Shown here one piece after another: positions 1 to 9,069 of a stretch of DNA of 63,632 bases. Under the pieces are notes generated by a model that ran no database searches, was not told the DNA's origin, and was given only the letters and a program-made list of their open reading frames with translations. How positions within the stretch are numbered: position 1 is the first letter of the stretch; each line of letters begins with the position of its first letter. The position numbers and the translations under genes were made by a program. The DNA comes from Pseudotamlana agarivorans (GTDB lineage Bacteria; Bacteroidota; Bacteroidia; Flavobacteriales; Flavobacteriaceae). The stretch is from assembly GCF_001642835.1 (NCBI RefSeq), contig NZ_LXEI01000020.1, forward strand, positions 1 through 63,632. The letters run 5' to 3'.

Positions 1-310
1 GAGTTATGCTTTAAGCCATAGGCAGTACGCTGAAGGCTTTAGACTGCACGTCCTAATCTTTATCGCAGTATTCATAGTGCTAAATACTGAACTACAATTT
101 AAATAATAGCTTTAATAAAGATGATTATTAAGAGCTATTAACTATATATACGCCGCATGCATATAGCATAAAGCTTATTGCAAATAGCCAAAACGCTTCA
201 GATGTAACACTGACTAAAAGAAAGTTGGATGCTTGTCTTGGATATTCCTATTATACAGATACCATTACGTTATTGTGGTGCCTTCCGCCGAAGGGCTAAT
301 TAAAAAGAAA
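1..310. other. Gene-free stretch with degenerate GCT/TA-rich words
   Basis: I see no convincing open reading frame, RNA or terminator here. The sequence contains loosely repeated short words such as taagccataggc, gaaggcttt and atagcataaagctt, similar in style to the stretch at 2400-2730 on the other side of the porin gene. This may be decayed repeat DNA. No function is assigned. Confidence 0.4.
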
Positions 311-2305
311 CTAAAGGAAAAAATTCCACACTAAACCAAAACGCACGGTGAAATCGCGGTATGGGTTATAAGGTGCCGAATAAAAGTTATTTCCGGTAAA
401 TGACGAATTGAAGTGTTCGGCTTTTAAGAATAGACGGGTTTGACGAATTTTTACATTTACAAAGTAGTCGAATCTCGGGAAATTCCCAAACTCCCTTTCG
501 TTTTGCACATAGAACTCTGCTAAAACTGGATTATAGGCATTCATGTAATACTTTGTAAAGTAATTAAATGTTAATCCTGTTTGCAAAAACATAGCCTTGT
601 TAAACATATGACTAGAAAAATACAGGGTATTTCTTGTATTGAACTCTGGCACGTTTAAAACCGAATTTTCATCATCTACATTTTGGTATTCTATAGTATT
701 GTTAAGTGCAAACTTCCCTACTTTAAACTCTTTGCCCACTCGAAGTCTTAAGTAGCCAATAGTTTTATCGTTTTGAAATGGAGACACCTGACCTGAAGTT
801 GGATTCTCTTTAAAATAAACATAATTGCTTATGGTAGAATAATCGACTGAGACATTAAGCCATTTATCTGAGTTTATCTTAAAAGCCAATTGTTGGGTTT
901 CGACATTAGAAAAATCGTTTTCCCAATTGTACCCTATATAATTACTTTGATATAATAAGGTATTAAAGCTTGGAGCCTTAGCACTGTGGTTGATGGAAGC
1001 AACTGCCTCAATATCCTTATTCAGTTTAAAAGTGGCTACACCTTTTAAATAATTACCATCGAACTCTCCCGCAACATTCACACCTATATCGCCAACTAAA
1101 TCAAATCCGCGATAATGTTTATGATACTTCCCTCCTATTGCCGTTGTACTACCTTTTAATCTATTAATTATGGTTTCACCGTTAACTACCACCAATTGAT
1201 CGTAACCATAATTATAATAAGTATTACTGGCATTAAACTGAAGATCTCCAATTAGGTTGTTATTATAATTTAACTGTAACTCATTATACAAGGTTTTTAG
1301 AGTGACTTTATCGGACAAATTCGTGGAATTGAAAGCGCTACCAAAGTACTCTGTATTTGCCGTGGTTTGTTGATATTCGTAATATTTGCTTTCGGCAGAT
1401 ATTACATGATTCACCCTTAACTCATTTTTTGCAATAGAATCGTTTTGATTGATAATTTTGTAGTTATGGTCGAAATAATAACGCTTACCTACTACTATAT
1501 TCTCGGCGTCTTCAAAACCGACTTCTAATATGGAACGGTCGGAATACTCGGGGTTGCCACTTTCGAAATTAATGACACTGGCATCGTCTAACCCGCCATT
1601 TTCTTGATTCATTAGATCTTGTGTTACCCAATGTCCGCGTGCATGGTAACGGTTATTTTTTGTCGCATAATTAAAGGTAAATCTGAAATTACCAGTACTG
1701 GTTAATAAATGCTGGTATTTCCCTAGAGAGCGCAAACCTTTATAGGCAATAGAAAAATTAAAGCCAGGCGTCATGTTTGCAGTAAAAAACGAATCAACTA
1801 ACTGTCCTTGCTCGAAAGCTGTTTTCATGAACAATTCTGTAAGCGGCGTAGGCACGCGGTAATAATTAATATCTTCAACTTCCATGTAGTTAAAGTGCCT
1901 CGCCCGCGCACCAAATAATGGCATTAACTGGGTGCTTTCAAAATTATAACTTAAGGTATTATAGGTTTGTCCAAGATTTGAAAAAGGAATCAAACCGAAA
2001 TTATCTTTTCTAAGGTAATTAAACTTATAATCTTTTTGAATACTTAAAGTGGTATCAACAAATGTGGTATCGTTTTCTCGAGATATGATTTGATATTGAT
2101 CGATATCTCCTTTTTTTCTCACTTTTTTTTTATTCCCTGACTCGCCATTAGGATTTAAAGTTCTAATAGAATCCTGGCTTGGGGAGCCCAGACGTTCCAC
2201 TTGAGCCCCAATAACGTTGGCAAACAAAAGAAATATCGAAACTAAAAATATGGTGGTAAATTGTCGGTTCCTTTTTTTAGTATGCACTTTTAACGTTACA
2301 ATCAT
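311..2305 (-). CDS. Putative outer-membrane porin (Porin_10 type)
   Basis: This is a roughly 664-residue secreted beta-barrel protein resembling the putative porin family common in Bacteroidota. The N-terminus has a basic stretch, a hydrophobic signal segment (TIFLVSIFLLFANVIGAQ) and a cleavage-like GAQ. The rest is rich in alternating aromatic and polar residues with many Tyr, Asn and Phe, and it ends in a hydrophobic Phe-rich strand (LVWNFFL), as expected of an outer-membrane barrel. The frame is open upstream to 2368, but a -7-like box TACTTTTG (minus strand, 2366-2373) places the probable transcript start near 2360, inside that extension. I therefore prefer the ATG at 2305, which gives a normal signal peptide. 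The substrate is unknown. Neighbouring rnhB is divergent. Confidence 0.8.
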   Translation of the reverse strand: MIVTLKVHTKKRNRQFTTIFLVSIFLLFANVIGAQVERLGSPSQDSIRTLNPNGESGNKKKVRKKGDIDQYQIISRENDTTFVDTTLSIQKDYKFNYLRKDNFGLIPFSNLGQTYNTLSYNFESTQLMPLFGARARHFNYMEVEDINYYRVPTPLTELFMKTAFEQGQLVDSFFTANMTPGFNFSIAYKGLRSLGKYQHLLTSTGNFRFTFNYATKNNRYHARGHWVTQDLMNQENGGLDDASVINFESGNPEYSDRSILEVGFEDAENIVVGKRYYFDHNYKIINQNDSIAKNELRVNHVISAESKYYEYQQTTANTEYFGSAFNSTNLSDKVTLKTLYNELQLNYNNNLIGDLQFNASNTYYNYGYDQLVVVNGETIINRLKGSTTAIGGKYHKHYRGFDLVGDIGVNVAGEFDGNYLKGVATFKLNKDIEAVASINHSAKAPSFNTLLYQSNYIGYNWENDFSNVETQQLAFKINSDKWLNVSVDYSTISNYVYFKENPTSGQVSPFQNDKTIGYLRLRVGKEFKVGKFALNNTIEYQNVDDENSVLNVPEFNTRNTLYFSSHMFNKAMFLQTGLTFNYFTKYYMNAYNPVLAEFYVQNEREFGNFPRFDYFVNVKIRQTRLFLKAEHFNSSFTGNNFYSAPYNPYRDFTVRFGLVWNFFL

Positions 2306-2365
2306 ATTAAACTTATAGGTAAACGCAACAATATCGCTGAAGCGCTCAAACATTTTTTCTCGAAG

Positions 2366-2373
2366 CAAAAGTA
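2366..2373 (-). promoter_or_regulatory. Probable -7 box of the porin gene
   Basis: On the minus strand this reads TACTTTTG, an exact match to the Bacteroidota TAnnTTTG element. No clear TTG lies about 19 nt upstream, so it is a partial promoter match. It argues for the porin start at 2305 rather than at 2368. Confidence 0.45.
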
Positions 2374-2530
2374 ATTATTTGAACGTAAAGAGCATGAAAT
2401 TATTTTAAATATTGAGAAAGGCCAAGAGCTAGAGACTTTAGACTGTATGCTTATAGCTGAAAGGAGGAAGCTTCAGAGTTGCAAAGTCACATTTTTTCAG
2501 AGATGGCGTTAGGCTGAATGATGTAAGCAA

Positions 2531-2730
2531 TATGCTAGACAGAGCACTATAAAAAACATGGAACTAGTGAGGGAAGGTTAATAATCAATAGGCTATAATA
2601 AATAATAAATGCTGTATACCTTGGGCTGTACGCTATATGCTAGGCTAGCGACTATTGAAAACATGTAACTATAGAGGTAGGATTAATAATAATTAATCAA
2701 TAGGCAATAATAAATATTCAATATTTTAGC
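2531..2730. repeat. Imperfect tandem duplication, period about 105 nt
   Basis: Two diverged copies lie head to tail, at 2531-2635 and from 2636. Both begin with TATGCTAG, then a CACTAT/GACTAT word, then AAAACATG, then a GGTTAATAAT/GATTAATAAT stretch, then ATCAATAGGC followed by AATAATAAAT-like sequence. Identity is partial, with small indels. The second copy ends just before rnhB, so the duplication occupies its upstream region. No coding potential is seen. Confidence 0.6.
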
Positions 2731-2733
2731 CCC

Positions 2734-3333
2734 ATGTTATTAAATAACCATTCCGGTTTAATTTTAGAATGTGGTACCGACGAAGCGGGGCGTGGCTGTT
2801 TAGCAGGACCTGTGACGGCTGCTGCGGTGATATTGCCTGAAAAATTCAATAATGCCATACTAAACGATTCGAAGCAAATTAGCGAAAAAAAACGCATGTT
2901 TTTAAAACCTATTATCGAAGAGCAAGCTTTGAGTTTCGCAGTTTCACATGTGTTTCAAGAAAAAATAGACGACATCAATATTTTAAATGCCTCTATACTT
3001 GCTATGCATGAATCGATTGCCCAACTAACAACAATTCCAGAATTTATTATTGTAGATGGCAACAAATTTAAAGACTATCCCAATATTCCACATGAAACCA
3101 TTATAAAAGGTGACGGTAAATATTTAAGCATTGCTGCAGCTTCCGTTTTAGCAAAAACTTATAGAGACCTTTATATGGATGCCATCCATGAAGAATACCC
3201 CATGTATAATTGGAAAAAAAATAAAGGCTACCCTACCAAAGAACATCGGGAAGCCATAAAAAAATACGGTGTTACTAAATACCACCGAAAATCGTTCAGA
3301 TTATTACCAGAACAGTTAAAGTTAAAGTTATAA
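2734..3333 (+). CDS. rnhB: Ribonuclease HII
   Basis: This enzyme cleaves the RNA strand of RNA-DNA hybrids and removes single ribonucleotides misincorporated in DNA; it acts in the cytoplasm with divalent metal. At 199 residues it is the normal length. The signature GTDEAGRG at residues 14-21 carries the first Asp-Glu catalytic pair. Also visible are the DSK motif (LNDSKQIS), the IVDGNKF block with another acidic ligand, and [13 protein letters not shown] with the last catalytic Asp. The C-terminal [10 protein letters not shown] end is typical of the family. The next gene starts 52 nt downstream with its own -7-like box, so an operon is not certain. Confidence 0.97.
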   Translation: MLLNNHSGLILECGTDEAGRGCLAGPVTAAAVILPEKFNNAILNDSKQISEKKRMFLKPIIEEQALSFAVSHVFQEKIDDINILNASILAMHESIAQLTTIPEFIIVDGNKFKDYPNIPHETIIKGDGKYLSIAAASVLAKTYRDLYMDAIHEEYPMYNWKKNKGYPTKEHREAIKKYGVTKYHRKSFRLLPEQLKLKL

Positions 3334-3359
3334 GGTTTTAAAGGCACTAAAAAATATAT

Positions 3360-3367
3360 TAGGTTTG
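3360..3367 (+). promoter_or_regulatory. Probable -7 box before the 3386 lipoprotein gene
   Basis: The sequence TAGGTTTG matches TAnnTTTG exactly and lies 18 nt before the ATG at 3386, implying a very short leader. No TTG is seen at the -33 position. Confidence 0.45.
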
Positions 3368-3385
3368 TAGAAACATTTGCAACCC

Positions 3386-5815
3386 ATGAGATTTTTTTGC
3401 ATCCCCCTACTCCTTACCTTACTAATTAGCTGTACTAATGCTAATACTAAACGTTCTGAACTGCTTGATTTCGCCCCTAAAAACACGGCTATTATCATTA
3501 AAGCCCAAGAACTAAACAGGGCAAAAAGTGGTATTAGGAACAATGATTTTCTAAATAAAATTTCTAAAACGACTGCTTTTACGGACTTAGAAAAGAAATT
3601 AGAGAACATTTCTTATTTAAAACCTCAGGGTGAAGCTTTAATTTGTCTTTCTAAGGATAATCATGACAGTTTGCAATTTTCGGTTGTGACCAAGTACAAC
3701 AAAGCTCTTTTTACAACAGATTCTATTCCTAATTACATTGAAGAGTCTCTTATTTACAAAAATAAAACCATTATTAAATCGACCATTAATGATGCTACTT
3801 TTTATAGCGCCGTGATTGACAGCACCTTTTTTGCATCTTCATCGAAAGCACTGGTTGAAGCTGTTTTTGAAAACGCCCCTAAAGACGAAGCTCTAAATAA
3901 AATATACCGTACAACGGCTAGCGACAAAACATTCTCACTCATAATTAAACCCGAAAACACTTTTCTTAAATCCTTATTTATTCAAGACTCGATTCTTTTT
4001 AATGATTTTTCAGAGTATTTAGCACTGGATGTAGACCTAAATCAGAATAACATTTTATTTAACGGTATTTCAAAAGCCAACGATTCGACTCAGAGTTTGA
4101 TTAATATTTTCAAAGGAACTATACCACAGGAAAATCAAATCCAGCATGTGGCACCATCAAATTGTGATGGTTTTCTAAGCATGACTTTTGATAATTTCAA
4201 AACTTTTGAAAAGAACATGGCTGCGTATAAACATCAAGACTCTATTACTACATCTGCTTTATTTAATGATGTTATTGAAATAGGTTCTATTTATGAAGAC
4301 GACAAACGTGCCATTGTTTTAAACTCTATCGATGTTATTGCCACCAATGATGCGCTCCTAGGAGAACAAACTATTACTGACCAGTATAGAGAAATAAACA
4401 TTTACGATTTTAGTCAGCCAGAGTTATTCAAACAGATGTTTTCCCCACTAATAACTTTTAATCAAGCGACGAAGTATTGTGTTTTAGATCAGTTTTTTGT
4501 GTTTGCTAACAATACCGAGATGCTCCAAAACATCATATCGAATTACCAAAATAAAACCACGCTTGCCGAAAAAGACTTATACCAAAACAGCCATTACGCT
4601 ATAAGTGATGCCGCTTCTATATTACAGTTTAATAATGGTGCGACTTTAAAATCTATTTTAAACCGCAACTTTGAAAACAACGAAAATTTTGATGTTTCTC
4701 AGTACAACGCTTCTTTGGTTCAATTTATTTACGACAATAATTTTGCTCATGTTAATGGCGTTATTCAGAAAAACAAAACAAAGGTATCAGACCATTCTAT
4801 TTCGGAAGAACTTAATATTAAGCTTGATGACCATTTACTAAATCAGCCTCAATTTGTAAAAAACCACATCACGAATCAACAGGAAATTGTAGTACAAGAT
4901 GTTAATAATAACTTGTATTTAATATCTAATGGTGGTAGAATACTTTGGAAAAAACAACTTCAAGGTCCTGTTTTAGGTCGTATTGAGCAAATTGATATGT
5001 ACAAAAACGGTAGACTGCAACTTGCTTTCGCTACACCGAACAGAGTATATGTTTTAGACCGAAACGGAAAAGAAGTTAAACCGTTCGCTTTAAAATTTAA
5101 CGATAAAATCACGCAACCTTTAGCTGTTTTCGATTATGATAACCGTAAAAACTACCGTTTACTAGTGACGCAAGGTAAAAACCTGATTATGTATGATGGA
5201 AAAGGATCGCATGTAAAAGGTTTTACTTATAAATCGGCCAATAACGACATTATTTGCAAACCAGAACACTTTAGAATTTCTGGCAAAGATTATATTGTTT
5301 TTAAAACAAAAACCATATTACATATTTTAAACCGAACAGGAAAAACCCGTGTAAAAACACAAGAATTCCATAGTTTTTCAGATGAACCTGTATTTTTATA
5401 CAACGGCAACTTTACAAGTACTTCCACCGATGGCCATTTAGTTTCCACAGATACCAAAGGAGGCATGTCTAAACAAAACTTAAATCTATCTGAAAATCAC
5501 GGATTACAAACCACAAGTAAAACCCTTGTTGCGCAAAGTGAAAACAAACTTACCATCAAAGACAAAACTACTGAGTTAGATTTCGGACAATACACAAAGC
5601 CTAGTTTGTTTTACATAAACAACAAAATATACGTATCGACCACCGATATACAAGCCCATAAAGTATATCTTTTTGATAGCCAGTCGGAACTTTTACCAAA
5701 TTTCCCTGTTTACGGAAATGGTCCGATAGCATTGGAGCAAATCGACAAAGACAACAAACTGGAATTTGTAACAAAAGGAGATGACAATTCCATCATTATG
5801 TATCAAATTAATTAA
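3386..5815 (+). CDS. Large lipoprotein with C-terminal propeller-like region, function unknown
   Basis: This is an 809-residue predicted lipoprotein. The ATG at 3386 gives a compact signal peptide ending in the lipobox LLISC; an in-frame TTG nine bases upstream is a less likely start. The N-terminal half (about 1-440) has the look of a DUF3352-like periplasmic domain that scores residual accumulation of small helices and strands, but I cannot name it firmly. From about residue 480 to the end there are repeated strands with NGGRILWKKQL-, VYVLDRNGKEV- and DKDNKLEFVTKGDDN-like motifs, typical of a PQQ/VCBS-like beta-propeller. It lies between rnhB and the NdpA-like gene on the same strand. The role is unknown; an outer- or inner-membrane-anchored periplasmic scaffold is an inference. 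Confidence 0.75.
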   Translation: MRFFCIPLLLTLLISCTNANTKRSELLDFAPKNTAIIIKAQELNRAKSGIRNNDFLNKISKTTAFTDLEKKLENISYLKPQGEALICLSKDNHDSLQFSVVTKYNKALFTTDSIPNYIEESLIYKNKTIIKSTINDATFYSAVIDSTFFASSSKALVEAVFENAPKDEALNKIYRTTASDKTFSLIIKPENTFLKSLFIQDSILFNDFSEYLALDVDLNQNNILFNGISKANDSTQSLINIFKGTIPQENQIQHVAPSNCDGFLSMTFDNFKTFEKNMAAYKHQDSITTSALFNDVIEIGSIYEDDKRAIVLNSIDVIATNDALLGEQTITDQYREINIYDFSQPELFKQMFSPLITFNQATKYCVLDQFFVFANNTEMLQNIISNYQNKTTLAEKDLYQNSHYAISDAASILQFNNGATLKSILNRNFENNENFDVSQYNASLVQFIYDNNFAHVNGVIQKNKTKVSDHSISEELNIKLDDHLLNQPQFVKNHITNQQEIVVQDVNNNLYLISNGGRILWKKQLQGPVLGRIEQIDMYKNGRLQLAFATPNRVYVLDRNGKEVKPFALKFNDKITQPLAVFDYDNRKNYRLLVTQGKNLIMYDGKGSHVKGFTYKSANNDIICKPEHFRISGKDYIVFKTKTILHILNRTGKTRVKTQEFHSFSDEPVFLYNGNFTSTSTDGHLVSTDTKGGMSKQNLNLSENHGLQTTSKTLVAQSENKLTIKDKTTELDFGQYTKPSLFYINNKIYVSTTDIQAHKVYLFDSQSELLPNFPVYGNGPIALEQIDKDNKLEFVTKGDDNSIIMYQIN

Positions 5816-5842
5816 TACTATTGCATTCCTAAAAACACACCC

Positions 5843-6892
5843 ATGATTTCTAGAAAAAACGCTTCAATTTCTCAATTTATAATTCATAAAGTTGGTAATA
5901 AATTCAACGATACTAAAAATGCATTTTCCGAGAAAACCGTAGATTTCGATGAAGCTAGTTACGAACTCATGCTTCCTTTTTTGTTAAAACCATTTGGTAG
6001 CGTGGTGCAGAGTTACCGTTTTAATCATCATTCTAATATTTCATTAAATGAAATTAACAGCTATGCGGCACAATTATTTAATGATGAAGAAGCCTTTGTT
6101 GATGTTTCAAAACATATTGTGACTCATTTATATGAACAATCAAACTCTTCACAAATTAAAACCGGTGATGTTTTAGTCGTGATGTTTGAAGGCATCGAAT
6201 TTCAAGATATCACAACCAATGCTGTTGGTATATTTAAAATTGAAAGCAAAGTGAATTTCTTTCAAACTTATTTAGAGGATAACAGTTACGATGTATTGGT
6301 ACAAAAAGGTATCAGTTCTAGAAAGGTTGATAAAGGGTGCTTGATTTTAAATCAAAGTGATGGTGAAGGCAATATCATACTAAGTGTAGACAATAATAGC
6401 TATGATGCTCAGTACTGGATTAACCACTTCCTGAATATTAAATACGCCGATGATGCGAACAACCACACCCAACAATACATAGAACTTTGTAAAGAATTTT
6501 CAACAGAAATAATTCAAACCAGTTATGGTGCTCAGGAAAAAAACAGCTTTTTAGCCAAAACCATCGATTTTTTTAAAGAGAATGAAGTGGTGAATGTTGA
6601 ACGTTTTAAAGAAGAGCTTTTTGAAGAAGACAAGCACAAACAACAGTTTGATGATTACAAAAAGGAGTTTGAAGGCGCCCAAAACCTCATCATTAGAAAT
6701 CAGTTTGACGTCGCTGAAGCCGTTGTAACAAAAGAAAAGCGCAAAATTAAAACCGATATTAAATTGGATACCAATATTCAAATAAAACTCGATATTGATG
6801 CGCCTGATGCTTCTGCTGAATATTTAGAACGCGGATACGACGAGGAGAAAAAAATGCACTACTACAAAGTGTTTTTTAACGCAGAAGACTAA
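5843..6892 (+). CDS. Nucleoid-associated protein, NdpA/YejK (NA37) family
   Basis: This is a 349-residue cytoplasmic protein. The N-terminal pattern ISQFIIHKVGNK and the later LLKPFGS/YRFNHHSNISLNEI blocks, plus the total length, fit the NA37 family of nucleoid-associated proteins. E. coli YejK binds DNA and is found with the nucleoid. No signal peptide or membrane segment is present. The C-terminal third is charged and helical, ending with KIKLDIDAPDASAEYLERGYD, a conserved region in family members. It follows the lipoprotein gene by 27 nt, so they may be cotranscribed, and it is followed by a strong terminator hairpin. Confidence 0.8.
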   Translation: MISRKNASISQFIIHKVGNKFNDTKNAFSEKTVDFDEASYELMLPFLLKPFGSVVQSYRFNHHSNISLNEINSYAAQLFNDEEAFVDVSKHIVTHLYEQSNSSQIKTGDVLVVMFEGIEFQDITTNAVGIFKIESKVNFFQTYLEDNSYDVLVQKGISSRKVDKGCLILNQSDGEGNIILSVDNNSYDAQYWINHFLNIKYADDANNHTQQYIELCKEFSTEIIQTSYGAQEKNSFLAKTIDFFKENEVVNVERFKEELFEEDKHKQQFDDYKKEFEGAQNLIIRNQFDVAEAVVTKEKRKIKTDIKLDTNIQIKLDIDAPDASAEYLERGYDEEKKMHYYKVFFNAED

Positions 6893-6914
6893 TAAATCCC
6901 AATGTTATAAATCA

Positions 6915-6946
6915 AAAAGCCATCTAAATAAATTTAGATGGCTTTT
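6915..6946. terminator. Bidirectional intrinsic terminator
   Basis: A perfect 14-bp stem, AAAAGCCATCTAAA paired with TTTAGATGGCTTTT, is closed by a four-base loop TAAA. It sits between two convergent genes and has A and T runs at both ends, so it can serve both the gene ending at 6892 and the minus-strand gene ending at 6981. Confidence 0.85.
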
Positions 6947-6980
6947 CTCGGTTTAGTTGATAAAGTGTGTGTTATAATGG

Positions 6981-7397
6981 TTATACACCACCTTTTAACA
7001 CATCTTGCCAATTTTTAAGCTCTTCCCACTCACCGTGATCGGCTAGGTTAGCTTGAGCTGGCCAAGTTCTAGTCATACCTCTATGTGTTATAAAAGCAGG
7101 TCCTGCTTCTACTAACATGTTTTCAAGAAACTCAATAGTTGTATTTGAAAGTTGTTTGTAACTGATAATACCTCTATCGTTTAACAAGCCTTCGATTTTT
7201 GGCCCAATACCTTCAACTTTCGTTAAATCTTGTTTTATATAAGTTACTTTTTCTTCTTTTGAACCGCATCCGAAAATCGATTTTAGAAGCCAGCCTAAAA
7301 GAAATCCTAATATAAAAGCTGCTAAAAGCCATAAAAACCATGGCCAAAACACATCAGATCCATCGCAAGCGGTCGTACTTATTTGTAATAATCTCAT
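6981..7397 (-). CDS. Membrane-anchored helix-hairpin-helix protein
   Basis: This 138-residue protein has one strong transmembrane helix (about residues 18-42, FLWLLAAFILGFLLGWLLKSIFG) and then a soluble region with the motif LTKVEGIGPKIEGLLNDRGI (about 58-78), a helix-hairpin-helix signature of the kind found in DUF4332/HhH proteins. The helix has small-residue GxxxG spacing. HhH motifs usually bind DNA non-specifically, but in such membrane-bound proteins they may serve protein contacts instead. It lies 23 nt downstream of the OmpA-family gene on the same strand, which suggests a two-gene operon. The function is not known. Confidence 0.7.
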   Translation of the reverse strand: MRLLQISTTACDGSDVFWPWFLWLLAAFILGFLLGWLLKSIFGCGSKEEKVTYIKQDLTKVEGIGPKIEGLLNDRGIISYKQLSNTTIEFLENMLVEAGPAFITHRGMTRTWPAQANLADHGEWEELKNWQDVLKGGV

Positions 7398-7420
7398 AAT
7401 TTATTTTTTTTGGTTAATTG

Positions 7421-8188
7421 TTATTTGGTGATGTGTACTTCTACACGTCGGTTAAATTTTTTATTTTCTGGAGAATCGTTAGGTTTAATCGGCATGGTTT
7501 CACCTTTAGACTCTACGGTAATTTTATCTTCTGCAACGCCTAAACTTACTAAATGTGATTTATATTCGTTAGCACGTTTAAGTCCAAGATCTTCATTATA
7601 CTCAGCAGCACCATCACTATCGGTATGACCAACTAACTTGATATGATCTCCAGAATCTTTTAAGAATGTTGCTAATTCTTGGAAATAAGCTAAAACACTT
7701 TCGCTTGCTTCTTCTTCGGTAGAATCATATTTATAAAATACCATAGTAGTACCGAAGTGCTCCATTATATCTTCATTGCGAGTTACCCATTTGTATTTAA
7801 GTTCATGAAGCATTTTCACTTTAGTAATTTCACAATCGCTTGCGGCTCGTGCGTCTATTTCAATATCCTCTGCCGGTAATTCGGTAAATAAAGCTTTTAC
7901 TTTATTTGCACGATCAAATCCTGCCTGCTCATCTTCACCTGTAAAATAAGGCCCTACTAAAAGTAATTTTTTACCTGCCACTTGAGCATCTAAAATTTCT
8001 TGTTTTTTTGCTGGCCATTTTTCATTGGTAATAACAGCGCCAGTGGCACAATCAAAAATTAACGGCCCATACTCGACAACCGGTTCGGGTTCCGCACAAC
8101 ACACTACGGTATCTTTATACCAACCCCAGCTAAACCAAGCCAAGAGTAGAAAAAGAATACATAGTAAGAAAGCTAATGTTTTTTTCAT
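7421..8188 (-). CDS. OmpA-family peptidoglycan-binding protein
   Basis: This 255-residue protein has an N-terminal hydrophobic anchor or signal (residues 4-22) followed by a periplasmic region. The C-terminal OmpA domain (about 140-255) contains VGHTDSDGAAEYNEDLGLKR and the closing NKKFNRRVEVHI, which carry the Asp and Arg that contact diaminopimelate in peptidoglycan. An unusual CC pair (VVCC) lies just after the membrane segment and another Cys near residue 50, so a disulfide is possible. The segment at about 60-135 is of unknown fold. It is probably cotranscribed with the HhH membrane protein downstream. The likely role is tethering the envelope to the cell wall. Confidence 0.85.
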   Translation of the reverse strand: MKKTLAFLLCILFLLLAWFSWGWYKDTVVCCAEPEPVVEYGPLIFDCATGAVITNEKWPAKKQEILDAQVAGKKLLLVGPYFTGEDEQAGFDRANKVKALFTELPAEDIEIDARAASDCEITKVKMLHELKYKWVTRNEDIMEHFGTTMVFYKYDSTEEEASESVLAYFQELATFLKDSGDHIKLVGHTDSDGAAEYNEDLGLKRANEYKSHLVSLGVAEDKITVESKGETMPIKPNDSPENKKFNRRVEVHITK

Positions 8189-8399
8189 TTTAATGGTTTT
8201 TAGTATTTCGCATCAATGTACGAAAAAAACGATAAGATATAAACATATTCTTCCGCAAAACGATGAGTAACACCTACGACTCGGATCAAAGAAACACTTC
8301 AATATTAGTATCACTTTATTAAAATTATTATATCACCTAACAACGCTCATGTTTTTCAATTATATTATACTCTAATTTCGCAGCCTAAAAATATCTCTA

Positions 8400-8984
8400 A
8401 TGGAAAACAAAACAACACAAATAATCGATACTACTGCGAACCCAGCACCTTTAGGTTTGTTAGCTTTTGGAATGACTACGGTGCTACTAAATTTACACAA
8501 TATAGGTCTGTTTAAACTAGACGCCATGATATTAGGAATGGGAATTTTTTATGGTGGCTTAGCACAAGTTATTGCAGGGATTATGGAGTGGAAAAAAGGA
8601 AATACTTTCGCTACTACTGCTTTTACATCTTACGGTTTTTTCTGGTTAAGCTTTGCTGCTTTAGTGCTTTTACCTAAAACAGGTTTAACCATAGCTCCAG
8701 AAAATGACTCATTAGTTTCCTATTTAGTCATGTGGGGAATTTTTACTGGAGCCTTATTTATAGGTACTTTAAAAATTAGCAGAGCACTACAATTTGTATT
8801 TGCCTCATTAACACTCTTATTCTTTTTATTAGCAATAGGCGATTACACACATAACGCTTCAATAGCCCTTATTGCCGGTTGTGTTGGTATTATATGTGGA
8901 TTTTCGGCCATCTATACAGGAATGGCGCAAGTAATAAATGAATTATATAAAAAGGTGATACTTCCTATTGGACCGATAGACTAG
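8400..8984 (+). CDS. satP: Acetate uptake transporter, SatP/YaaH (GPR1/FUN34) family
   Basis: This 194-residue inner-membrane protein has six predicted transmembrane segments. The family signature NPAPLGL is at residues 14-20 and is followed by the first membrane helix [16 protein letters not shown]. The second helix region [35 protein letters not shown] also matches closely. Members import acetate and succinate with protons. It stands alone on the plus strand: the upstream neighbour is divergent and a strong terminator follows. A -7-like TAATTTCG (8373-8380) lies 20 nt before the start codon. The substrate is inferred from the family. Confidence 0.9.
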   Translation: MENKTTQIIDTTANPAPLGLLAFGMTTVLLNLHNIGLFKLDAMILGMGIFYGGLAQVIAGIMEWKKGNTFATTAFTSYGFFWLSFAALVLLPKTGLTIAPENDSLVSYLVMWGIFTGALFIGTLKISRALQFVFASLTLLFFLLAIGDYTHNASIALIAGCVGIICGFSAIYTGMAQVINELYKKVILPIGPID

Positions 8985-9013
8985 ATAATAAGTATTATTT
9001 TAGCCATACTAAG

Positions 9014-9049
9014 AACCATTTTTTAATCTCTTTTAAAAATGGTTTTTTT
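9014..9049 (+). terminator. Intrinsic terminator after the SatP gene
   Basis: The 10-bp stem AACCATTTTT / AAAAATGGTT is followed by five more T residues. It separates the acetate carrier gene from the SBF transporter gene. Confidence 0.8.
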
Positions 9050-9069
9050 ATGACAAACCTTTGCACTAA

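Noticed and set aside
3328-3609. Minus-strand reading frame opposite the start of the lipoprotein gene
   Set aside because: Fully antisense to a well-supported gene with signal peptide and lipobox; no motif.
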